A stretch of DNA of 23,410 bases, taken from contig JASJQH010007042.1 in assembly GCA_040143965.1 (NCBI GenBank), positions 1-23,410 of the forward strand. The letters run 5' to 3'. This stretch comes from Basidiobolus ranarum (Eukaryota; Basidiobolomycota; Basidiobolomycetes; Basidiobolales). Made by a program: the position numbers and the translations under genes. The notes under the pieces were generated by a model that did no database searches, was not told where the DNA came from, and worked only from the letters and a program-made list of their open reading frames with translations. This document shows positions 1-9,300 of this stretch, piece after piece (position 1 is the stretch's first letter; each line of letters begins with the position of its first letter).

Positions 1-1026
1 TCACCAAAGATCATCAAGCCAAAGAACCGGGAATGCTTCAATGTACAAGGGAACAAGGTTGAACCACTGATTATTCGAGGCCTAGTTGGAGAGCGTATTC
101 AGCTTCATTTGCATAATGGGCTACCCAAGCAACTCGTTCCTGAACCATTTGCTGTCCCCGTTCCGGTAGATAGTACCAATCGAACTGTATCCAATAGAGT
201 ATCGATACATGCTCCGCTCATACAGCATGATGTCAGGTATGATGATGGCTCCAATGTCGGTTTTAACGAAGATTCCACCGTCGGAGTAGGAGATACGAGA
301 ATTTATAATTGGTATGCAGACCAACATTTAGGAGCTCTTCCACTACAAGATCATGCCGATATTCGCAATCATAAGCATCATGGGTTAGTTGGAGCTTTGG
401 TAATCTTGGGTTCTCATGAAGTTCCTGAGACATGGGTTGGTCCTGCCTCTAATGTTTACTACCGTACCAATGTTTACAATCGCCCTTCAAAGCGTGGACG
501 ATTGCTCTATCAAGATAAAGTAATGATATTACAATCCGGCCTACGTTTGTTTGAAAACAATACTATTGATGCACCTATTCCCTATGCAACCGGCTTCCAA
601 TTTCAAATTTTGGCCAACGCTACTACTCCTGTTCCAGGTGAAGTGGGCGTTGCTTTGCAGGATGCAGGACTTAAAGCTATGAACTATCGAAACCAACCTG
701 CTTCTGCTCCAAACTGGTTGAAAAACAACAACCCTTCGACACAAATATTTGATGCCATTGCAAGCACTCGACAGGTCCTATATGTTGTTAGTGGTTTAGA
801 TAAACCAAGACCACAATCATTCCATCTCCATGGCCATGCATGGATTGATCAGCTCAAGGCACCACAACATGGCGTCTCTTCTGTCAATAATGCCATCGGT
901 GTTGGTGCAAGTATAACGAATGAGTTTACAGCCAGCAATAGCACTGGAGATTGGGCCTACAGAGCCGGGTGGCTAAATGCAGAGTACCTGACCGAAAATT
1001 GGGGTATTTTCCGTGTGCATAAATAA
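1..1026 (+). CDS. Multicopper oxidase, 3' part (5' end outside window)
   Basis: The frame is open from base 1 and ends at TAA 1024-1026, giving 341 visible residues with no start, so the gene begins to the left. It is a cupredoxin-fold copper oxidase, a family that oxidises metal ions or phenols while reducing oxygen to water. Visible copper-site elements are an IHAPLIQHD stretch near residue 70, WYADQHLG followed by NHKHHGLVGALVI (about residues 105-135), and FHLHGHAW (about 273-280), the usual HxHGH ligand motif. The end reads GDWAYRAGW...NWGIFRVHK and lacks the classical HCH motif of laccases. The wording resembles bacterial-type multicopper oxidases more than fungal laccases or Fet3; this is judged from memory of the families. 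No intron interrupts the visible kilobase, unlike most neighbours. Substrate, signal peptide and location cannot be judged. The family is fairly sure; the subfamily is not. Confidence 0.85.
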   Translation, partial: SPKIIKPKNRECFNVQGNKVEPLIIRGLVGERIQLHLHNGLPKQLVPEPFAVPVPVDSTNRTVSNRVSIHAPLIQHDVRYDDGSNVGFNEDSTVGVGDTRIYNWYADQHLGALPLQDHADIRNHKHHGLVGALVILGSHEVPETWVGPASNVYYRTNVYNRPSKRGRLLYQDKVMILQSGLRLFENNTIDAPIPYATGFQFQILANATTPVPGEVGVALQDAGLKAMNYRNQPASAPNWLKNNNPSTQIFDAIASTRQVLYVVSGLDKPRPQSFHLHGHAWIDQLKAPQHGVSSVNNAIGVGASITNEFTASNSTGDWAYRAGWLNAEYLTENWGIFRVHK

Positions 1027-1832
1027 TATGTTGTTTTGATTTCAAATTGGAGAATATGCAATTTTGTAATAAACGGGGATAATAGACCTTCTCTGTATCA
1101 TATATGCCACGCGCTAGTTCATTTTGATGATATTTCATACTCTACAATGATTGTCAACTGCCAAGGATCATTTTCACTCAATAATGTAACAAATAACTTT
1201 GTCGATGAAATACTAATAATTGTTGACATGCTTTATAGCACTTTGTTTGATCTGTATATATAAATGCGCTCTGAATACATGCACTCGATGTCTCTATAGA
1301 GCAGCTGCGCATGTAATCAAACAATACCCTTGCCAATTGTTCTTTTCGGATAGCTATGCAATGGCGATCTATGTGAACACTGATTGGCAGAACCCATTGT
1401 ACCTACTGATCGAATGTGGCTTTTTCTACTTGGTTACTAGTTAATTTGCTTGAATCATTTAGGCTGATTCGAGATTCAATTTTAAGGAATATTAGTGATG
1501 ATTCATTATTGAACTGATATTTGGAAATAGTGTACGCCCCGAAACCTTACCTTAGAGCTTATTTCGTGTTTTCTTTGTTCCGAACTTTCAAAGACAACAT
1601 CATGAACACAAGGTAGTATGTAAACCACTGTAGTTTTCTTGATAAACATTAAACTCTTCACCCATGCTTTTTACCCGCTGACACATAAATGCCACTTTTC
1701 TAAGACCACTCACATTTATCCTTTTTTCCCAAATATATACTTTCAACGCTAGTGAACGTGAAAGATAAACGTCATTTTAAATCTTGTAGTGATACCGATA
1801 CCAGGTCATTTTGGAGACGTTCTTTAAAGAAA
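1027..1832. other. Intergenic region, oxidase 3' end to TBC gene 5' end
   Basis: It holds the oxidase 3' UTR and presumably the promoter and 5' UTR of the TBC gene. Short open frames here (up to 75 codons) have no recognisable motifs and look like chance. I see no RNA gene or repeat. Confidence 0.5.
1069..1074 (+). terminator. Candidate poly(A) signal of the multicopper oxidase gene
   Basis: AATAAA lies 43 bases after the oxidase stop codon on the same strand, a usual distance for a cleavage and polyadenylation signal. The hexamer is common by chance in AT-rich DNA, so this rests on position alone. Confidence 0.4.
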
Positions 1833-3998
1833 ATGTCTGAAAAGTAGGTTTTTTATGGCCCGATCACTTTTTTGTATAGAAGTGATGAACGAAAGTTTTC
1901 AGTATTTTCAATGATGAAAAGAGTGCCGACTTAAATAAACTAATGTTTTAAACTTGAAGGACCCCAGATCAAAACGGCCTTAATGTATTTGGAGCACAGT
2001 ACTCTCACGGAACCGTCATCGCTGGTTCAGATTTGTCGTAAGTCTGCTTTATAATGTCCTTTAATATGATCCCTTTCCGCGAAAGCTATCCTTAATTTAA
2101 GCAAAATGAACTTAAATATCTCATTCATCTTTACTTTGGTAGAAATTCGTATCGTTCAGGAGGCAATTCACAACGCACTAATAGATATTCCGGTCGAATC
2201 AGTCCCACTGATTTTATTGACAACATCAACCAGGATTGGGATTCAGATGTAAATGGCGAGGTGCACTCAAGCAAAGATAGTTTGCAAGTTCCTTTCTTTA
2301 ATGTTCAAAATCTGGCAGATTCAGATTGTGACATTGAGGGAGACCTTTCAGCACAGTTAACCAGAAGTCGAACTCCTCCTCCAAGTAACTATAATTTGAT
2401 AAACATCCAGATATACTTGAAACGTTGCTGAAACTTGAACTTTAACTTTTTTAGAAACGTCTTGTACAAATGTGGATTTATCAAGTTCAATGGCCAAGCC
2501 TGTATTAAAATCTAAGATGTCTGATTCGCAACTATCGAAGTACAATCGTTTGAAGAAACTACTTCAAGCCTCTAGTGTAGATTTAGGTAAGTTTAAGGTA
2601 ATATCGAATCTTCAATGCAGTTGAGATCCTGATAAAAATTACTTGCTTCTTTCTTATATATCAGCTAAACTACAAGAGCTTTGTTGGAATGGTATTCCAG
2701 AGGACCTTAGACCAACAGCCTGGCAACTGATGCTCGTAGGCGCATATTATATTTATTAGCCCAGTAAATCCATTTTACTTATGATGTCAATGTTAAGGGG
2801 TATTTACCGTGTAATGCCGAACGCCGTGCTCAAACATTAGCAAGGAAGCGCAAAGAGTACGAAGATGCTGTTGCTCAAACTTTCAGTCGTGGTGAAGCTG
2901 GCTTAGATGAAGAGATGTGGCATCAGGTAAGTCTATTTCTTTTTTACTTCATCAAGGAGCCGTATAATAAACTCATTGAAATAGATTACAATCGATGTGC
3001 CTAGGACCAATTCAGAAGTTGCCTTATACCGCCACCCGGTAACACAAGAAGTAAGTCTTGATAGAAATGTTGATTGTGTTTGTTCATTTTCCTTAGTACC
3101 TTCACATTAGTGTCTTAAACGAATCTTATACTGCTGGGCCGTTCAACATCCAGCCAGTGGCTATGTCCAAGGTATCAACGATTTGGTGACACCCTTCTTT
3201 CAAGTGTTTTTAACTGCCTACACAGGTAATAGCATACTCTGATATAACTTCGATACGGCATATATAAATACTTATGTTTATATAGATGAAGATCCCGAAA
3301 ACTTTAATATCAGTACTCTTTCAAAGGAAACACTATCCACGCTAGAAGCTGATACTTTCTGGTGTTTGACTAAACTACTAGACGGTATTCAGGTTAGTTG
3401 ACAGATAACCTGCAGCAATATATATATGTGTGTCTTACCCGTTAAATAGGATAACTACACTTTCGCTCAACCTGGCATACAGCGCCAAATCTTCAAGCTT
3501 CGAGAATTTATAGAACGAGTTGATGGTGAATTTTCAACTATGAATGGCTTGTTATTTAACTTTATAATAATTTATTTACAACCTCGTAGCTCCGCTAGCT
3601 GCTCACCTCGCTGCCGAAGGAGTGGAATATATTCAGTTCACCTTTCGTTGGATGAATTGCTTACTTTTGCGCGAAATCCCAATGAAAGCGACAATTCGCA
3701 TGTGGGATACTTATTTGGTATGTCTCTTCAAGATTTAGTAAAACTTTAGTATCAAGGCTGATTTTGAAATTAGGCCGAAGGAGAAACGGGATTTTCGGAT
3801 TTTCATCTTTATATGTGCGCCGCCTTCCTTGTATACTGGTCAGAACATTTAAAGAAGTTGGAATTTCAAGATATTATCATGTTTCTTCAGTCACTCCCTA
3901 CTCAGAACTGGACAGATCAAGAGATTGAGATGTTACTGTCACAAGCTTACATATGGAAAACACTATTCCATAACGCACCGAATCATTTCGGACACTAA
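1833..3998 (+). CDS. GYP1: TBC-domain Rab GTPase-activating protein, Gyp1/TBC1D22 type
   Basis: This protein would stimulate GTP hydrolysis by Golgi or endosomal Rab GTPases (yeast Gyp1 acts on Ypt1). My 12-exon model is 1833-1843, 1960-2037, 2143-2384, 2455-2586, 2665-2735, 2798-2926, 2985-3050, 3111-3225, 3286-3392, 3450-3525, 3590-3717 and 3774-3998. It gives 459 residues with all junction phases consistent. The first about 140 residues are Ser/Asn/Arg-rich and look disordered. The TBC domain runs from about LQELCWNGIPEDLRP to the C-terminus. Both catalytic fingers are present: the arginine in ITIDVPR (IxxDxxR) and the glutamine in YVQGINDLV (YxQ). LLDGIQDNYTFAQPGIQ and the C-terminal NAPNHFGH closely follow human TBC1D22 as I remember it. 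The weakest part is the 11-base first exon (M-S-E-K/), chosen because donor, acceptor and phase fit and the next exon is closed upstream. A possible poly(A) signal lies at 4360-4365. Confidence 0.88.
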
Positions 3999-4577
3999 CC
4001 AAGATCCACATCGACACCAACACAGAGAAATTCTACTGGATTTAGATTTATAATAACGAAATCTCTTTTGTCTAGTTTTTACCTTTCTTCAGCTTCAAAC
4101 CATCCTATTAACTCATTTATCATCACGATAATCCAGATCTAGTACATAACACAACTCTGCTTAATTCATTTTCAGAGGCATATTCATTTTTCTACATAAT
4201 CCGCTCCCTTCTCCCTCACTTTACTATAAAATCAATTGGATTGTGTCTATTTTCAATTTACTTATCTATTAAAGCATCGCAACTGATCTGGGCATTTACT
4301 CTGTAATTAATTGATGTGCCAATCCTTACTAATACAAATCTGATTATGTTGAATAACTCAATAAACGGGGAGGTCCAGGCTCATTTCGTTAGCATGATGA
4401 GCAACTTACTAATATTACAATTACGATAAATAAATTAGAAACGCAAAATGCGTGGATTCATAGTTTAGATTATAAACTTTTATAATTTTCTATTAAAGAA
4501 TACAGGTTTCATGACGCTCAATTTTCATAGCAAGAAACTAATAGGGAGTATAGGTAGTAGTAAGCTAGCTAATACAT
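3999..4577. other. Convergent intergenic region between TBC gene and Ran
   Basis: This is shared 3' flank of two genes pointing at each other, AT-rich and rich in stops. An AATAAA at 4360-4365 on the plus strand could serve the TBC transcript. I see no gene, repeat or structured RNA here. Confidence 0.5.
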
Positions 4578-5285
4578 TTACAAATCTTCATCTTCTTCAG
4601 GAAGAGGTTGGTTAGCAGCAGCCTCGAGCTCTCTGTTGTATTCGGCCATGAGAGCGGGGTCAACTGAGACTTCAGGAGGAGCCAAAGCTGGGGAAGCAAC
4701 GAACTCGAGGTTAGGGTTACCAACCAACTTACGAGCCAACCAGAGGAAAGGCTTCTCGAAGTTGTAGTTGGACTTGGCGGAGATATCGTAGTATTGAAGG
4801 TTCTTCTTACGATGGAAAGTGATGGTCTTAGCCTTGACCTTTCTTTCTTTGATATCGACCTTGTTACCGCAAAGAACAATAGGAATGTTCTCGCAGACAC
4901 GGACTAAATCACGATGCCAGTTAGGAACGTTCTTGTAGGTAATACGGGAAGTGACATCGAACATGATGATGGCACATTGTCCTTGGATGTAGTAACCATC
5001 ACGAAGACCACCGAACTTCTCTTGACCAGCGGTATCCCAGGTGTTGAAGCAAATGGCACCAAAGTTAGTGTGGAAAGTCAAAGGATGGACTTCGACACCA
5101 AGAGTAGCGACGTACTTCTTTTCGAATTCACCAGTCAAATGGCGCTTGACGAAGGTAGTCTTACCGGTACCACCATCACCAACTGTGTAGAAATATTATT
5201 AGTCATCTAATATGAAAAACAATAACTGCATGTAAAACATTCGCTTACCAAGAACAAGTTTGAAAGTAGGAACTTCAGCGGCCAT
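4578..5285 (-). CDS. RAN: GTP-binding nuclear protein Ran (Gsp1/Spi1)
   Basis: Ran is the small GTPase that gives direction to nuclear import and export and helps spindle and nuclear-envelope assembly. There are two exons, 5249-5285 and 4578-5182, separated by a 66-bp GT-AG intron. The protein is 213 residues, close to the usual 214-216. It starts [20 protein letters not shown], with the P-loop GDGGTGKTT at residues 14-22. It then has switch [18 protein letters not shown], the base-binding GNKVD, the [12 protein letters not shown] motif, and an acidic tail ending EEDEDL, which Ran carries in place of a prenylation CAAX box. The tail lets Ran shuttle between nucleus and cytoplasm. Codons are strongly biased (GGT, AAG, TTC, ACC) compared with FANCD2 next door, as expected for a highly expressed gene. 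The start is secure: the first exon ATG matches the family N-terminus. Overlapping open frames on both strands are shadows. Confidence 0.98.
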
Positions 5286-6357
5286 GTTTGAATACTCTGA
5301 GAAAAAAAGACAAGAGAGACAATTCACTATTGCTTCAGATGACCTCCTTTTATTAGGAAACTTGGATGGGGAAAACCCTTTTCTGATGGTCAGGGACCCC
5401 CTATAGAAATGATTTTTAAAATACTCAAATATACGTAATCCTAGTGGATCCCCGGGCGATACTGACGGACTACGGACAATGATTTTAGAACATACTGAAT
5501 TCTTAGATTCTTATTAAAACCCCATTTAATCCATTCACTCAGTATTGTGATAGTGACTGAATCAAACCCCCGTCATCCAATTCCTTCGATTTGTTTCGAG
5601 AAAAAAAAAAGGAAAAACAATGCACTTTTTTTTCAATGTTTACTGCATGAATTGAATTTTAGTGTTACGAATTAAATGGATATTTATTTCGAATAGCCAT
5701 TCAAAATCATGGGAGATAATAGTGATTTTGCGTGATTTTTGATGTTTATTTATTGTTATTTATCTTTGATAATTATGTTTGTTTTGGTATTTCTAGTTTG
5801 ATCCCACCTTTAGAATTTTCTTTCTGACTTTCTACTGGGTAAGAAATCATTAAAGTTGATCATGATAGATAAACTATAGTCAAGTCACAACAATATTACT
5901 CGTGATAAGTGTGATCTTTCATCGTTACTTGTTTTGGGTCAGTGTTGGCTACACTTGCCTAAATTTCAATTGACGTAAGGAATATGTCATAAAGAACACA
6001 AACCGAACACTAGGTCAAATAGTTTCATTCCTTCAACAGAAAATGAAGCGAATTTACTGCACTCAAACTTCGGTTTGCTACTTTACAACCTAATATCGGA
6101 GGTTTGAACAGTCATTTATTTATTGGACTAATTTTATCCTGAATATACAGCTTTAAACAAAGGTGCAATAAAGGTTTTGACTCCACACATATATAGAGAT
6201 TTCATCGAATATACGGGTAAAACCAAAAGGATGCTGGTATAGAGTAAATGCCAATAAAGCTATAGCTGGGTATTTCTTTACGGAAAAAAATAAGTTTTTT
6301 GGAACTTCAATAGGTAGCAATTTAGTGTATTGAAGTTTAGTCAGTAAGCATTGCAAT
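5286..6357. other. Intergenic region: Ran promoter side and FANCD2 3' flank
   Basis: This is 1.07 kb upstream of Ran and downstream of FANCD2. It includes an A-rich run near 5599-5610, a polylinker-like restriction-site cluster at 5441-5457 (see findings) and a FANCD2 poly(A) candidate at 6115-6124. The 67-codon open frame at 6153-6356 (minus) shows no recognisable domain and probably lies in the FANCD2 3' UTR. No RNA gene was seen. Confidence 0.5.
6115..6124 (-). terminator. Candidate poly(A) signal of FANCD2
   Basis: On the minus strand this reads as two overlapping AATAAA hexamers about 235 bases after the FANCD2 stop. Position and doubling are suggestive, but the hexamer is common in AT-rich DNA. 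Confidence 0.35.
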
Positions 6358-9300
6358 TTAAATTAAAATAGAACCATCAGAATCTTCTACATCCTCATCT
6401 TCCATTTCATCCTCTATAGCTTCTAAATTCAGGTATTGTTCAGCGGTATCTTCTTCTATATCACTATTGGATATTTGTGAATTAGATAGCTTTCTGTTAT
6501 CTGGAACACCATCTATCCGTATATGCTTATTGGTTTCTTCTTCATCATCGCCTTCTGTCTCTGTGGCATTTTTGGTGTGAGTTGGAGGTATTTTGCGTTT
6601 TCTTCTAGCTTTTGCACTTTTTAGGAGAGAATGTGAGCGTGATCCAGATCCTTCAGACTCTTCATCTTGAATATCTTCTTGCGGAATTTGCGAAGATACT
6701 TCTTCACCAGTAATGCTACGATGCTTAAGATTACCTAACCAAAAGGCACCTAAGCAGTGATTATGTTCCAAGAGGGCCTTAACTCTGAATAGTAGAGTCT
6801 CCAATGCTTTACGCATTAATGGTACGTTGGCCGTGAGTACCAAATCTTTGATTACCTTGGAGTGAGAGCATACATTTTGCAATATACGAGTAGCGTTCTG
6901 AATTTTCTTAAAAATGGATAAGATTTCGTTTCGATATGTACGAAAGTTGACATCCAAACATGGCATGATTTTCTTTAGGAATAACTCTATGAAAACTCGA
7001 CCATTTTTAAGAACAACTGTCAGTAAAGGTCGTTTTTCGCAATTCTTGGCAAATCCGACTAAGTTTTGCCAACTGATCACAATTTTAGATATGTGGAGTA
7101 TCAGAGAATCACGCTCATCTAGTCGATCTTGGAATTGACCAACTACATTGATCAATTCATTGTTGACTGTCTTGAAGAACGTCAAAAACGTATCACGAGT
7201 GAGGAGCGGGTGATCCTCTAATAGATCAGCATCACCAGAAAACAGTCCTGGAAGAATTACCGATGAATATTCCTCTATGGTGTTTAAAGAGTTCCCTGAG
7301 TGAATGATACGTTGTCGCAACAAATAAGCAAGATCATCACTCTGTGGTTGATTGCGGTAAGTTTGAAAGTTTTGAACTTTGCTTAAGAGATGATAGAAAT
7401 ACCTTGATAGAGAGAATATCATTCCACTGGTAGCTAAGGAGTTTCTCGGAGAATTTTCCAACTTCAGGAGAAAGCAGTTGCGCTTGTGGAGCTAGTTCCA
7501 TAATCTTTACTAGTAGCTTGTGCAGTAAAATGGATAAACTCGCTGTCTGAAAGAGCTCAGAGAATTTGTAAATATATTCAAAGGCTTCTTGTACTAATTC
7601 TTGTATCTGGTGTGTAGGGGATTCTGTCGAAAGTTTAATCCTAGAGGCCAAGCTATTCAATGTTTTCTAACAAAAGAGAATGAATATAGATCAGTATGAG
7701 GACAGGATTCACACAAACAATCATGATCAAGAATAAGTTACACACAGATAAAATCTGTTCGTTATCTGGGCTTTGAATATCTGCCCAAGAGAAGATTATA
7801 ATCAAGACATTCAGTGTCGTTTCAACACATTCAATCTCAATTCGCTAATAACAGAGTCGTTCATTTAATAAGTCAGTATTGGTGAGGGATTGAGTGTGGT
7901 AATTGTACCTCTGAGGACATGTCAACATCAGCTCCCTATGTCAAACATGTAAGTTATGATAATATATATAACCAACTCCTTACTGGAACAGCTATTACGT
8001 ACCAAAACTTGGATCTCTTGAGCAGCATTTTCTAGATGTTTGCAAAGATATGGTAGTATTTCGTTGACCTGTCCATAAAATCAAAGTAAGTATTTGCTGC
8101 CAACGAGAGGAAGTGAAAGTTCTACCTCGGACATAACTTCCTGGGGTCCTTTACGTGCCAATATCTGAAAGCGAGACTTTTGTTCAGCGTCCTTCTTCTT
8201 TGGTCTTCCGAATGTAGTAGTGGCTATTTGGCCCAACTTAAATGCGAGCTTCTCTTTCAAATCTTTTAAAAGAAAACGCAAATCGGAGTACTATTCCCAA
8301 AAATGATGATCAATGAAAGGACGATGAATCGGAGGTTTGGTTATAACTTACACTTAAAGCAAACCTATCTTGATTCAAAATAGATTTATCGGTGGTGTCT
8401 TTAACCAGTTGCTCGCACCGAAGCAATTTGAATACGTTCATCTGTCAGATATGAGGATTCGTAAACCAGATTAATGTGTGATGTTAACAAGGAGATGTAC
8501 CTCTAGTTCTCTGAAATAAGCACGAGTGCCAGTACCACTAGCGGAACTTTGAACCTTCGGATTTGCGGAATCCTCGTCTTTGTCGGAACCTGCTTTTTCA
8601 GAATTCCTTTTTCTTGGTGTCTAAGAGTAAATTGGATGTTAATACAGAGGAAGAGCGAGGATAGAGAGTAGAGCATAGTACTTGAATTGTAATCTCCTTG
8701 TTTTGTGTAGAGCGATTTATACTATTTCCTTCCTGTGTTTCAGCAAAGTCAAGTAGAAGAAGCGATGGTGATAATTTAGGAGAATGCGACAGGATGCTCT
8801 CCAATTCACGCTCCAAGTTTTCAATGTGGCTAAGGCGAGAAAGACATTTTCCTAGAAATGATATGGGAGTTTTAAAAAGTTGCTACTAAAGAAATCAATG
8901 TGTAAGATATACCTAGCATCTCTTCATCTTTTTGATCACTAAATGCATTCAGAAGCTCGCGAAACCTTTGAAAAGCAACTTTAGCGAGAAATACCAACGA
9001 TATATCGATGATATGCTTACCAGTTGATCGCGTAGAAAAGGGTGGAGTATGTAATGGTCTTTAGGCTCTCAGTATGATCGGACATAGCATGCTGTATAAG
9101 ATGATGTCAGATATCAAGTATGTAGTCTCATAGCGGGATTAAATAGAAAAACCTCAAATTTCGCCTGAGAATACATAGCAATTCCACACCCCAAAAGAGC
9201 ATCAATATCATCTAAAGATCCACTATTTAAGGCCTTGGTGCAGTTTTGCATTAGCCTGAATAGAGAACACATATATCGTAGATGATTTTGCGGACTAGCT

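Noticed and set aside
4565-4900. 111-codon minus-strand frame overlapping Ran
   Set aside because: It is an out-of-frame shadow of the highly codon-biased Ran exon; Ran identity is certain.
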